Assembly: GCF_001425865.1 (NCBI RefSeq)
Contig: NZ_LMDS01000006.1
Span: 62,001-126,000 of the forward strand
DNA: 64,000 nt
Source: Rhizobacter sp. Root404
Lineage (GTDB): Bacteria > Pseudomonadota > Gammaproteobacteria > Burkholderiales > Burkholderiaceae_C
Direction: 5' to 3'
Each line of letters begins with the position of its first letter. The first letter of the stretch is position 1. Under the pieces are notes generated by a model. That model was not told the DNA's origin. It did not search any database and was given only the letters and a program-made list of their open reading frames with translations. Below, in pieces: positions 1 to 8,236 of this stretch. The translations under genes were made by a program, and so were the position numbers.

Positions 1-183
1 GTCGTGATCGCGCTGACCGGCCACAAGGGCGGCAAGATCCGCGAGATGCTGACCGAGACCGACGTGCTCATCTGCGTGCCGCACGAGCGCACCGCGCGCA
101 TCCAGGAGGTGCACCTGCTCACAGTGCACTGCCTGTGCGATGCGGTCGACCTGCAACTGCTCGGCGAACAGGAAAACACATGA
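1..183 (+). CDS. SIS-domain protein, DiaA/GmhA-type (3' end only)
   Basis: Only the last 60 codons are present; the gene begins before the window. The fragment contains LTGHKGG, then TDVLICVPHERTARIQEVH and a helical tail. This is the C-terminal half of a sugar-isomerase (SIS) domain as found in phosphoheptose isomerase GmhA and the DnaA-binding protein DiaA. The stop codon overlaps the start of the next gene (ATGA), so the two are translationally coupled. The downstream dual-BON lipoprotein matches the diaA-dolP (yraO-yraP) order known in other proteobacteria, which favours a DiaA-type role in replication initiation. A heptose isomerase function cannot be excluded from the C-terminus alone. 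Confidence 0.8.
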   Translation, partial: VVIALTGHKGGKIREMLTETDVLICVPHERTARIQEVHLLTVHCLCDAVDLQLLGEQENT

Positions 184-821
184 CTTCCAAGACTTCCACC
201 TGGCGCCTGAGCGCGCTGCTCGGCGCCGTCGTCGCCTCCACCGCACTCACCGCCTGCGCGCCGCTCCTGCTGGGTGGCGCGATCGTCGGCAGCTCGATGG
301 TCGTCACCGACCGGCGCAGTTCCGGCGCGCAGGTCGACGACCAGGCGATCGAGCTGAAGGCCACCAAGCGCATCAACGAGACCATCGGCGACCGCGGCAA
401 TATCAGCACCACGAGCTACAACCGCATCGTGCTGCTGACCGGCGCGGTGACCAACGAGGCCGACAAGGCCGCCGTCGAGCGCGTCGTCTCGGCGATCGAG
501 GGCGTGCGCTCGGTTGTCAACGAGGTCGCGATCGGGCCGACCGCGTCGTTCGGCAACCGCTCGAACGACACGCTGCTGACCAGCAAGGTCAAGGCCAGCA
601 TGGTCGACGCGAAGGACGTTCAGGCGAGCGCCTTCAAGGTCGTGACCGAGCGTGGCATCGTCTACCTGATGGGCCGCGTCACCGAGCGCGAAGCCACCCG
701 CGCCGGCGACATCGCGCGCGGCGTCGGTGGCGTGCAGAAGGTCGTGAAGGTCTTCGAGATCGTCACCGAGGCCGAGCTGAACGATCTGCAGCCCAAGCCC
801 GGCGCCGCGCCCAAGACCTGA
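180..821 (+). CDS. Dual-BON-domain outer-membrane lipoprotein (DolP/YraP-like)
   Basis: 213 aa. A hydrophobic signal ends in the lipobox LTAC at residues 23-26, so Cys26 should be lipidated. Two BON domains follow, at about residues 55-115 and 130-195, each with the Gly-Val-x-x-Val type core (for example EGVRSVVNEV and GGVQKVVKVFEIV). DolP proteins sit on the inner face of the outer membrane and support envelope integrity and BAM function. The ATG at 180 was chosen because it overlaps the upstream stop and directly precedes the signal peptide; an upstream in-frame ATG at 135 would spoil the signal. The tail is Pro/Ala-rich. Assignment rests on architecture and the neighbouring SIS gene. Confidence 0.87.
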   Translation: MTSKTSTWRLSALLGAVVASTALTACAPLLLGGAIVGSSMVVTDRRSSGAQVDDQAIELKATKRINETIGDRGNISTTSYNRIVLLTGAVTNEADKAAVERVVSAIEGVRSVVNEVAIGPTASFGNRSNDTLLTSKVKASMVDAKDVQASAFKVVTERGIVYLMGRVTEREATRAGDIARGVGGVQKVVKVFEIVTEAELNDLQPKPGAAPKT

Positions 822-840
822 GCGCGCGCCGGCGCGTGAC

Positions 841-1734
841 TCAGCGCAGGCGGCGCAGCAGGCTCGAGGTGTCGAGCCGGTTGCCGCCCTGGGCCTGGAT
901 GTCGGCGTAGAACTGGTCGACCAACGCCGTCACCGGCAGCCGCGCACCGTTGCGCTTGGCCTCGTCGAGCGCGATGCCGAGGTCCTTGCGCATCCAGTCG
1001 ACCGCGAAGCCGAAGTCGAACTTGTCGTCGATCATCGTCGGCCCGCGGTTGTCCATCTGCCAGCTCTGGGCGGCGCCCTTGCCGATCACGCCGAGCACCG
1101 CCTTCATGTCGAGGCCGGCTTTCGTGCCGAAGGCGATCGCCTCGGCCAGTCCCTGCACCAGCCCCGCGATCGCGATCTGGTTGACCATCTTCGCGAGCTG
1201 GCCGGCACCGCTTTCGCCGAGCAGCGTCACCGCCTTCGAGAACGCCATCGCGACCGGCTGGATCGCCGCGAACGCGGCCGCGTCTCCGCCGCACATCACG
1301 GTCAGCGCGCCGCTGATCGCCCCGAGGTTGCCGCCCGAGACCGGCGCGTCGATGAACTGCAGACCGCACGCCTGCGCGGCTGCGCCGAGTTCGCGCGCCA
1401 CCTCGGCCGAGGCCGTCGTGTGGTCGACGAAGATCGCACCCGGCGCCATGCCGGCCAACGCACCGTCGTCACCGAGCACGACCGAGCGCAGGTCATCGTC
1501 GTTGCCGACGCAGCAGAAAACGATCTCCGCGCCGGTCGCGGCGGCCCGCGGCGTCGCGGCAGCGGCGTGCCCGTGCTCGGCCGTCCACTGCGCGGCTTTC
1601 GCCGGCGAGCGGTTGTAGACCGTCACGGTGTGGCCGGCCGCGGCCAGGTGTCCAGCCATCGGGTAGCCCATCACGCCGAGGCCGAGGAAGGCGACACGGC
1701 GCGCCGGAGTGGGTTCGTAGGTCCTGGTGCTCAT
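841..1734 (-). CDS. NAD(P)-dependent beta-hydroxyacid dehydrogenase (HIBADH/GlxR family)
   Basis: 297 aa, the usual length for 3-hydroxyisobutyrate dehydrogenase and tartronate semialdehyde reductase relatives. A Rossmann dinucleotide motif GLGVMG lies at residues 18-23. The substrate-loop signature DAPVSGG is near residue 140, and the catalytic lysine sits in GQLAKMVNQ near residue 182. Candidate substrates are tartronate semialdehyde, glyoxylate/succinic semialdehyde or 3-hydroxyisobutyrate; the sequence does not decide between them. No pathway partner is adjacent: pilU lies upstream on the same strand behind a hairpin terminator, so the gene is probably transcribed alone. Confidence 0.85.
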   Translation of the reverse strand: MSTRTYEPTPARRVAFLGLGVMGYPMAGHLAAAGHTVTVYNRSPAKAAQWTAEHGHAAAATPRAAATGAEIVFCCVGNDDDLRSVVLGDDGALAGMAPGAIFVDHTTASAEVARELGAAAQACGLQFIDAPVSGGNLGAISGALTVMCGGDAAAFAAIQPVAMAFSKAVTLLGESGAGQLAKMVNQIAIAGLVQGLAEAIAFGTKAGLDMKAVLGVIGKGAAQSWQMDNRGPTMIDDKFDFGFAVDWMRKDLGIALDEAKRNGARLPVTALVDQFYADIQAQGGNRLDTSSLLRRLR

Positions 1735-1758
1735 CGAGGGGGTTCCTTGAAATGCGAA

Positions 1759-1778
1759 GCGGCCTCCGAAGAGGCCGC
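1759..1778 (-). terminator. Hairpin terminator after pilU
   Basis: A perfect 8-bp stem (gcggcctc / gaggccgc) closes a CGAA tetraloop, 20 bp after the pilU stop. Read on the minus strand it is followed by a moderately T-rich stretch. It probably separates the pilT-pilU transcript from the dehydrogenase gene downstream. Confidence 0.6.
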
Positions 1779-1798
1779 CGGAATGGTGTGCGCGAAGC

Positions 1799-2935
1799 CT
1801 ACACGATCGTCAGGTGTTCGGTGCCGGCGGAGAGATCGCTGCTGCGTGCGCGCTGGCTGTGCAGCTTGATCTGCAGCCGCAGGTCGTTGACCGAATCGGC
1901 ATTGCGCAACGCGTCCTCGAACGTGATCGCGTGACCCTCGTACAGGTCGAACAGCGCCTGGTCGAAGGTCTGCATGCCGAGCTCGCGCGAGCGCTTCATG
2001 ATTTCCTTGATCTCGGAGACATCGCCCTTGAAGATCAGGTCGGAGACCAGGGGCGTGTTCAGCATGATCTCGACCGCGGCGACGCGGCCGCGCCCTTCCT
2101 GGCGCGGCATCAGGCGCTGCGAGATCAGCCCCTTCAGGTTCAGCGACAGGTCCATCAGCAGCTGCGCGCGCCGCTCTTCCGGGAAGAAGTTGATGATCCG
2201 GTCCAGCGCCTGGTTGGCGCTGTTGGCGTGCAGCGTGGCCAGGCACAGGTGGCCGGTCTCGGCGAACGCCACCGCGTGCTCCATCGTCTCGCGGTCACGG
2301 ATCTCGCCCATCAGGATCACGTCCGGCGCCTGGCGCAGCGTGTTCTTCAGCGCCTGCTCCCAGCCCTCGGTGTCGATGCCGACCTCGCGCTGCGTGATGA
2401 TGCAGTTCTTGTGCGGGTGCACGAACTCGACCGGGTCCTCGATCGTGATGATGTGGCCGAACGAGTTCTCGTTGCGGTAGTCGACCATCGCCGCCAGCGA
2501 GGTGCTCTTGCCCGAGCCCGTGGCGCCGACGAAGATCACCAGACCGCGCTTGGTGACCGCCACGTCCTTCAGCACCTGCGGCAGGTTCAGGCTGTCGATC
2601 GTCGGCAGCGTCTGCGGGATCGTCCGCATCACCATGCCGATGTTGCTCTGCTGCACGAACGCGTTGACGCGGAAGCGCCCGATGCCCTGCGGCGCGATCG
2701 CGAAGTTGCACTCCTTGGTGCGCTCGAATTCCGCCGCCTGCTTGTCGTTCATGATCGACCGCGTCAGTGCCAGCGTGTGCTGGCTGGTCAGCGGCTGCGG
2801 CGAGACCTTGGTGACCTTGCCGTCGACCTTGATCGCGGGCGGAAAGTCGGCCGTGATGAACAGGTCCGAGCCATTGCGCGACACCATCAGCCGCAGCAGG
2901 TCGTTGATGAACTTGGAAGCCTGATCGTGTTCCAT
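1799..2935 (-). CDS. pilU: Type IV pilus retraction ATPase PilU
   Basis: 378 aa. An N-terminal PAS-like domain is followed by a RecA-like secretion ATPase core. Walker A is GATGSGKST at residues 137-145. An Asp-box (IITIEDPVEFVH), a Walker B region (DVILMGEIRD) and a His-box (TGHLCLATLHANSA) follow. PilU is the PilT-dependent accessory motor for pilus retraction and twitching. The extended C-terminal tail beyond the PilT core separates it from PilT. It lies 9 bp after pilT on the same strand, so the pair form one transcript. Confidence 0.95.
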   Translation of the reverse strand: MEHDQASKFINDLLRLMVSRNGSDLFITADFPPAIKVDGKVTKVSPQPLTSQHTLALTRSIMNDKQAAEFERTKECNFAIAPQGIGRFRVNAFVQQSNIGMVMRTIPQTLPTIDSLNLPQVLKDVAVTKRGLVIFVGATGSGKSTSLAAMVDYRNENSFGHIITIEDPVEFVHPHKNCIITQREVGIDTEGWEQALKNTLRQAPDVILMGEIRDRETMEHAVAFAETGHLCLATLHANSANQALDRIINFFPEERRAQLLMDLSLNLKGLISQRLMPRQEGRGRVAAVEIMLNTPLVSDLIFKGDVSEIKEIMKRSRELGMQTFDQALFDLYEGHAITFEDALRNADSVNDLRLQIKLHSQRARSSDLSAGTEHLTIV

Positions 2936-2944
2936 GACAGGGTC

Positions 2945-3988
2945 CTAGCCGGGGAAGTTTTCGGGGAATTTGGCCTTGCCGCGCGCCTCGGCGGGCGAGA
3001 TGACGTTGCGCCGCACCAGGTCGGAAAGGTTCTGATCCAGCGTCTGCATCCCCATCGCATTGCCGGTCTGGATCGACGAATACATCTGCGCGATCTTGGC
3101 CTCGCGGATCAGGTTGCGGATCGCCGCGGTGCCCAGCATGATCTCGTGCGCCGCGACGCGCCCGCCGCCGTCCTTGGTCTTGCACAGCGTCTGCGAGATC
3201 ACGCCGATCAGCGATTCGCTCAGCATCGCGCGGACCATTTCCTTCTCCGCCGCCGGGAACACGTCGACCACGCGGTCGATCGTCTTGGCCGCGCTCGAGG
3301 TGTGCAGCGTGCCGAACACCAGGTGGCCGGTCTCAGCGGCCGTCAGCGCCAGGCGGATGGTCTCCAGGTCGCGCAGCTCGCCGACCAGGATCGCGTCCGG
3401 GTCCTCGCGCAGCGCACTGCGCAGCGCGTTGTTGAAGCTCAGCGTGTGCGGGCCGACCTCGCGCTGGTTGATCAGGCACTTCTTCGATTCGTGCACGAAC
3501 TCGATCGGGTCTTCCACCGTCAGCACGTGGCCGAACTCGTTCTCGTTCAGGTGGTTGACCATCGCCGCCAGCGTGGTCGACTTGCCGGAGCCGGTCGGCC
3601 CGGTCACCAGCACCAGGCCGCGCGGCTTGAGCGACAGCTCGGCGAACACCTTCGGCGCGTTCAGCTGCTCGAGCGTCAGGATCTTCGACGGGATCGTTCG
3701 GAACACGGCGCCGGCGCCGCGGTTCTGGTTGAACGCGTTGACGCGAAAGCGCGCCAGGCCCTGGATCTCGAACGAAAAGTCGCACTCCAGCGTTTCCTCG
3801 TAGGCCTTGCGCTGGGAGTCGTTCATGATGTCGTACACCATGCCGTGGACCTGCTTGTGGTCCAGCGGATCGATGTTGATGCGGCGCACGTCACCGTGCA
3901 CGCGGATCATCGGCGGCAGGCCGGCCGACAGGTGGAGGTCGGACGCCTTGTTCTTGACCGAGAAAGCCAGCAGCTGGGTGATGTCCAT
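2945..3988 (-). CDS. pilT: Type IV pilus retraction ATPase PilT
   Basis: 347 aa, the normal PilT length. It begins MDITQLLAFSVKNKASDLHL, the conserved PilT start; an in-frame ATG 57 bp further upstream adds residues atypical for the family. Walker A GPTGSGKST is at residues 130-138. The Asp-box VEDPIEFVHES, Walker B AILVGELRD and His-box TGHLVFGTLHTSSA follow in order. PilT is the hexameric motor that depolymerises type IV pili. It is divergent from yggS, an order also seen in Pseudomonas. No pilin or assembly genes are in the window. Confidence 0.96.
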   Translation of the reverse strand: MDITQLLAFSVKNKASDLHLSAGLPPMIRVHGDVRRINIDPLDHKQVHGMVYDIMNDSQRKAYEETLECDFSFEIQGLARFRVNAFNQNRGAGAVFRTIPSKILTLEQLNAPKVFAELSLKPRGLVLVTGPTGSGKSTTLAAMVNHLNENEFGHVLTVEDPIEFVHESKKCLINQREVGPHTLSFNNALRSALREDPDAILVGELRDLETIRLALTAAETGHLVFGTLHTSSAAKTIDRVVDVFPAAEKEMVRAMLSESLIGVISQTLCKTKDGGGRVAAHEIMLGTAAIRNLIREAKIAQMYSSIQTGNAMGMQTLDQNLSDLVRRNVISPAEARGKAKFPENFPG

Positions 3989-4075
3989 GAATCCGTGGGT
4001 AGGTTGGCGCGAAGTGCGGTGAACCAGACGGCAGGCTAGGCTCACCCTAAGCCCTGCGGGATACTCCGGCGCATT

Positions 4076-4783
4076 ATGGCGATGATCGCAGACAACTTAC
4101 AACAAGTGCACGAGCGCGTGGCCGCTGCGTGCACGCAGGCCACGAGGCCCGTGCGAAGCGTCACGTTGCTGGTGGTGAGCAAGACCTTCGATGCGGGCGC
4201 AGTTCGCGAGGCTGTTGCGGCCGGCGAGCACCGTTTCGGTGAGAACTACGTGCTCGAAGGCGTCGAGAAGATCGCTGCGCTGGCCGATCTGCGCGCGCAG
4301 CTCGAATGGCACCTGATCGGGCCGCTGCAGTCGAACAAGACCCGCATCGTCGCCGAGCAATTCGACTGGGTGCATTCGGTCGACCGACTCAAGATCGCGC
4401 AGCGGCTGTCCGAGCAGCGCCCCGCCCACCTGCCGCCGCTGCAGGTCTGCCTGCAGGTCAACATCAGCGGTGAACCCAGCAAGAGCGGGCTGAGGCCCGA
4501 CGAGGTGCCCGATGTCGCCCGCGCGGTCGACGTGCTGCCCCGGCTGACGTTGCGCGGGCTGATGGCCATTCCCGAACCCGCCACCGACCTGGCCGCCCAG
4601 CGCGCCCCGCACCGCGCGTTGCGCGAACTGCTGACGCGGCTGCGCGCCGGTGGGTTGACGGGCCTCGACACCTTGTCGATGGGCATGAGCGCCGACCTCG
4701 AGGCGGCGATCGCCGAGGGCGCGACGATCGTGCGCATCGGCAGCGCGATCTTCGGCGCGCGCGGGATCCGGGCATCAGGCTGA
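4076..4783 (+). CDS. yggS: YggS-family PLP homeostasis protein
   Basis: 235 aa. It has the fold-type III PLP-binding signature LLVVSKT with the Schiff-base lysine at residue 36, then GENYVLEG, WHLIGPLQSNK and the C-terminal phosphate-binding stretch LSMGMSADLEAAI ending in GSAIFG. Family members are non-enzymatic PLP carriers that control free vitamin B6 and affect amino-acid and keto-acid pools. The gene is divergent from pilT across an 87-bp gap that must hold both promoters. In many genomes yggS precedes proC; here proC is about 7 kb downstream. The 3' end overlaps the convergent EamA gene by 9 bp. Confidence 0.95.
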   Translation: MAMIADNLQQVHERVAAACTQATRPVRSVTLLVVSKTFDAGAVREAVAAGEHRFGENYVLEGVEKIAALADLRAQLEWHLIGPLQSNKTRIVAEQFDWVHSVDRLKIAQRLSEQRPAHLPPLQVCLQVNISGEPSKSGLRPDEVPDVARAVDVLPRLTLRGLMAIPEPATDLAAQRAPHRALRELLTRLRAGGLTGLDTLSMGMSADLEAAIAEGATIVRIGSAIFGARGIRASG

Positions 4784-5667
4784 GCGTCCACGCGGCAGGG
4801 CGCCGCGCCAGAACACGACCACGTTGCCCGCCGCCAACAGCAGCAGGCCGAACAGGGCTGGCGGGGTCCAGCGGTAGCCTTCGACGACCGCCGAGATGTT
4901 CAGCGCGACGATCGGAAACAGCACGGTGCAGTAAGCCGCGCGGTCCGCGCCGATGCGACCGACCAACGTGAGGTAGGCCGTGAAGCCGATCACCGAACCG
5001 GGGATCGCGAGGTACAGCCAAGCTCCGACGTACTGCGTCGACAGGTCGAAGCGCAACGGCTGGCCACTCGCCACCGCCCAGGCCGCGATCACGGTCGCGC
5101 CGATCGTCATGGCCCAGGCGTTGGTCTGGATTGGCGTCTGGCCGCGGCGCTGCATCGCCCCCGACAGCAGGTTGCCGAGCGAGAAGCAGGCGGTGCCGGC
5201 CAGGGCGAGGCCAAGGCCCCACCAGATCTGCGGTCGGCCCAGGTCCCTGAGCACCTCGCTGCCGAACAGCAGCAGCAGGCCCGCGAGACCGAGTGCGGCG
5301 CCGGCCATCACGCGCGCCGACAAGGCCGTGCCATGGAACAGGCGCCCGTTCAACGCGTTCCAGACCGGCGCGGTCGAGAAGCACACGGCCACCAGGCCGC
5401 TGGCGATCCACTGGCTCGCGTAGAGGAAGCACATGAAGTTCAGGCAGAACAGGCACAGGCCCTGGCCGAGCAGGTGGGGCCAGATCGCACGCGGCGGCAG
5501 CCGCCATTCGCGCCGCCACGCCAGCCACACCCATATCACCAGCGCGGCGAGCCAGAAGCGTAAGCGATCGACCACGGGATCGGCACGGTGCCGAGTTGCA
5601 GCTTGAGCGCGATCCAGGTCGTGCCCCAGATCAGCACGGTGGCCAGGTACAGCAGCAGGTTCGTCAT
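4775..5667 (-). pseudogene. EamA/DMT-family transporter, disrupted by a one-base frameshift
   Basis: The gene reads from ATG at 5667 (MTNLLLYLATVLIWGTTWIA) through 36 codons to IPWSIAY, then leaves frame. The rest of a 10-helix drug/metabolite transporter continues from about 5559 in another frame (RFWLAALVIWVWLAWRREW onward). Restoring one base next to 5559-5560 (a lost C on the coding strand) would join the halves as ...SIAY-RFW... and give a protein of about 297 aa, normal for EamA exporters. Everything downstream is intact, including the second EamA repeat, so the lesion is recent or a sequencing error. The substrate is unknown. It is divergent from the AraC-type remnant at 5771. Confidence 0.8.
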
Positions 5668-5770
5668 CGTGCGAGCAGTCTGTCCCCACCCGCGCCGTCC
5701 GCGAGGCAGGAACTTGCGCATTTGTCGTGCGGTCCGCCGGAGGCAACCGCAGCGGCCGCTAAGCTGGGGC

Positions 5771-6500
5771 ATGGACTCGCCCGCTTCGGCACCGTCACCC
5801 ATTGCGCAGCTCTCGGTCGGCGGGGCGCTGCTGCGCTCGCGCGCCACGCTGCGCCGCGCCCAGGCGCTGCCCGAGGGCGTTTGGCTCGCGCACTGGCACA
5901 ACGCAGACACCGCCGCCGACTACGTTCAGCCCGAGCACCACACGCTGTCGTTCTACCTCGAAGGCGGGCGCGCCGTGCGCTGCATGGAGGCGCCGGCGGC
6001 GCGGGGCGAACCGGGCGCGATGTGCCTCCTGCCGGCCGGGCACGACTCGCGCTGGTTGATCGAGGACGAGTTGCAGCTGATGCACCTGTACCTGCCACGG
6101 CTGCAACTCGCGCAGGCGGCCGAGCGATGGTTCGAGCTCGACCCGCGCACCGCCGCACTGGCCGACCGGATCTACTTTCGCGACGCACCGCTCGAAGCGC
6201 TCTTCACGCGCATCGCCGGCACCGACTGGCAGGTCACCGACGCGGACCTGCAGCTTCAGCAGCTGGCGCTCGACGTGCAGGCCCGCCTGCTCGGCGCCCA
6301 CACCGTGCACCGGCCGCGCGCCGGCGCGTGCTGGAGTGCATCGAGGCCGGGCTCGCCCGGCACGGCGACCTGAGCCTCGCCGCCATGGCCGACGCCGCCC
6401 ACCTGTCCACCTACCACTTCTCGCGCATGTTCCGTGCGCGGCGCCGGTCTGGCATCCGCCGCACGCTACCGCGCCGCGGGCCGGGGCCATGCCGGCGTCG
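5771..6500 (+). pseudogene. AraC-family regulator, frameshifted and degraded
   Basis: From ATG at 5771 the frame encodes about 185 residues of an AraC sensor domain (LAHWHNADTAADYVQPEHHT, then LSFYLEGG). Near 6320 similarity shifts frame and continues as the first helix-turn-helix (RVLECIEAGLARHGDLSLAA, then AHLSTYHFSRMFRA). After about 6440 it shifts again; a third frame carries GLASAARYRAAGR, like the GxSPARY stretch of the second HTH. The normal C-terminal helices are missing, and the region runs into the convergent GNAT gene. At least two indels and a lost 3' end make a functional regulator unlikely. It probably once controlled the divergent EamA gene, which is also frameshifted. Confidence 0.75.
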
Positions 6501-6957
6501 GCGCCAGCGCCAGCGTCATGAACACGCTGTTCACGTCCTCGACATAGTCGCCGAACGGGCCGGTGCGGACGAAGCCCGCGCTTTCGTAGAGGCGGTGCGC
6601 CGGCGCGAAGGCGGCGACCGATCCGGTCTCCAGGCTCAGGCGCTCGTAGCCGCGCGAGCGCGCCGTCGCGATGATGTGCATCAGCAGGGCCCGGCCCGCG
6701 CCGGTGCGCCGCCGGGCCTGTGGCGTGCGCATCGACTTCACTTCGCCGTGCCGCGGATCGAGCTCCAGCAGGGCGCCGCAGCCGAGCAGCGCCTCGCCGT
6801 CCCAGGCGCACCAGAAGGTGATCCCGGGCTGGCGCAACTTGTCGAGATCGAGCGCATGCACGCTCTCCGGCGGCCCCAGTTCGTGCATGTGGCGCAGGTG
6901 CTCCTCGAGCAAGGCGTGGACGGCGGGGTGCGACAGGTCGTCGAGGCGGATGTTCAT
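6466..6957 (-). CDS. GNAT-family N-acetyltransferase
   Basis: 163 aa, a single GNAT domain. The acetyl-CoA pyrophosphate loop is RRRTGAGRALLMHII near residues 85-100, preceded by the beta-4 strand GEVKSMRT. The C-terminal half has YERLSLETGS and LYESAGFVRTGPFGDY, typical of PhnO/YhbS-like small-molecule acetyltransferases. The ATG at 6957 gives MNIRLDDLSHP, a normal N-terminus. The acceptor substrate cannot be deduced. It ends tail-to-tail against the degraded AraC gene and starts 32 bp after the XRE-cupin gene stop, so the two probably share a transcript. Confidence 0.88.
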   Translation of the reverse strand: MNIRLDDLSHPAVHALLEEHLRHMHELGPPESVHALDLDKLRQPGITFWCAWDGEALLGCGALLELDPRHGEVKSMRTPQARRRTGAGRALLMHIIATARSRGYERLSLETGSVAAFAPAHRLYESAGFVRTGPFGDYVEDVNSVFMTLALAPTPAWPRPAAR

Positions 6958-6989
6958 GGTGTGGCGTGGCGCTCGGGTGGCCGCACAGG

Positions 6990-7613
6990 TCAGGAGGTGG
7001 CGGTCGCGGGACGGCTTGCGGCGCGCTGCGGCGCTGCGGTCGCGATCACGACCGCATAGCGCGCGGGCCGGCGCGTCGGGTTGCAGAACTCGACCGGCCC
7101 CTCGATCCGCAGGGCCAGGCAGTCGCCCGCTTCCAGTCGGTGCGCCACGTCGCCGAGGGTGAGCGTCATCGTGCCCTCGAGCAGCCAGACCTGTTCCTCG
7201 ATCGGGTTCGTCGGCGACCCGCCTTCGAGCAGCACGCGCTGGCCGGGCGGGAACTCGACCTCGACGATGCACAGCGGCGACGGGTGGTCTGGCGGCGAGA
7301 CGTTGCGCCTCAGGTAGCCCGAGGCGGGGTCGCGCCACTCGGGCTGCTCGGCGCGGCGCATCAGCGGGCCGGGCGCGGCGCGCTCGGTCTCGAACAGCGC
7401 GGCCAGTGCGACGCCCAGGCCGGCCGCCACCTTCTCCAGCACCACCGCCGTCGCACTGGTCTCGCCGCGCTCGATCAGCGAGAGCGTCGAGCGACTGACG
7501 CCGCTGCGCATCGCGAGCGCGTCGAGCGACAGGCCTTGCCGCGCGCGCAGGTCGGCGACGCGACGTGCGATGCGCTGATTGAGATCGTCGACCGCTGCGG
7601 CACGTTCCTTCAT
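6990..7613 (-). CDS. XRE-cupin transcriptional regulator
   Basis: 207 aa. An N-terminal lambda-repressor-type HTH (about residues 12-68; LSLDALAMRSGVSRSTLSLI) is followed by a linker and a C-terminal cupin_2 domain (about 105-195; PIEEQVWLLEGTMTLTLGD). Proteins of this layout sense small ligands such as amino acids, polyamines or sugars and usually regulate nearby genes. ATG 7613 is chosen; a second in-frame ATG at 7634 lies inside the palindromic sequence upstream. Nested inverted repeats at 7611-7640 overlap the start region and suggest autorepression. It probably controls the downstream GNAT gene. Confidence 0.88.
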   Translation of the reverse strand: MKERAAAVDDLNQRIARRVADLRARQGLSLDALAMRSGVSRSTLSLIERGETSATAVVLEKVAAGLGVALAALFETERAAPGPLMRRAEQPEWRDPASGYLRRNVSPPDHPSPLCIVEVEFPPGQRVLLEGGSPTNPIEEQVWLLEGTMTLTLGDVAHRLEAGDCLALRIEGPVEFCNPTRRPARYAVVIATAAPQRAASRPATATS

Positions 7614-7640
7614 GTTGGAACCATTGTCCAACATGTTGGA
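7611..7640. promoter_or_regulatory. Nested palindromes at the XRE-cupin start
   Basis: Two overlapping inverted repeats share one arm. catgttgga (7611-7619) pairs with tccaacatg (7627-7635), and tccaacatgttgga (7627-7640) is itself a perfect 14-bp palindrome. The geometry of three half-sites suits a dimeric XRE repressor. The arm at 7611-7619 includes the start codon, so occupancy would block transcription initiation or elongation. Assignment as an operator is inference. Confidence 0.55.
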
Positions 7641-7657
7641 TACGCATTCAAGAGGCC

Positions 7658-8140
7658 TCAGATCGGCAGCATCGTCGTGTTCTTCACCTCTTCCATCACC
7701 GCGTAGGTGCGGGTCTCGCGCACGCCGGGCAGCGCCCAGATCACCGAACCGACGAAGCCTCGGTAGGCGTTCATGTCGGCCACGCGGGTCTTGATCAGGT
7801 AGTCGAAACCGCCCGCGACGAGGTGGCATTCGAGGATCTCCGGCCGCACCTGCACCGCGGCCTTGAAGATGTTCATCGCGTCGTGGGTGGTGCGGTCGAG
7901 CACGACTTCGATGAACACCAGCAGGCCGGCGCCGAGCTTGTCCGGGTTCAGCCGGGCCTCGTAGCCGAGGATGAACCCGTCGCGGGTCAGGCGCTTGACG
8001 CGCTCCAGCACTGCGGTCGGCGACAGGTGCACCGCCTCGGCCAGCTTGAGGTTCGAGATGCGGCCGTCCGACTGCAGCACGCGCAGGATGCGGGTGTCGA
8101 TCCGGTCGAGCAGCGGCGGTGGCGTGTCGTCAGCTCCCAT
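7658..8140 (-). CDS. Lrp/AsnC-family regulator, probable putA activator
   Basis: 160 aa. An N-terminal winged HTH (DRIDTRILRVLQSDGRISNL, then LAEAVHLSPTAVLERVKRL) at about residues 12-60 is followed by an AsnC_trans_reg/RAM effector domain (ILECHLVAGGFDYLIKTRV). Lrp-type proteins bind amino acids such as leucine or proline as octamers. It is divergent from putA, with 96 bp between the two starts. Proline-responsive Lrp relatives (PutR, BkdR-like) next to putA are common in proteobacteria. The local PutA lacks its own DNA-binding domain, so this protein is the obvious regulator of proline use. Confidence 0.9.
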   Translation of the reverse strand: MGADDTPPPLLDRIDTRILRVLQSDGRISNLKLAEAVHLSPTAVLERVKRLTRDGFILGYEARLNPDKLGAGLLVFIEVVLDRTTHDAMNIFKAAVQVRPEILECHLVAGGFDYLIKTRVADMNAYRGFVGSVIWALPGVRETRTYAVMEEVKNTTMLPI

Positions 8141-8236
8141 GCCGAATTATTCTCCACCGAACCGCGGCGATTCGGAGATTAATGCAGGTAGCAAACCCAT
8201 AGCCTAGCCATCCATCCCGCCCCACCGAGGTTCACG

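Noticed and set aside
1814..4039. A 741-codon open frame on the plus strand, antisense to pilT and pilU
   Set aside because: High GC lengthens antisense frames. Its translation is repetitive Arg/Gln/His-rich text with no domain, while the opposite strand encodes two complete ATPases.
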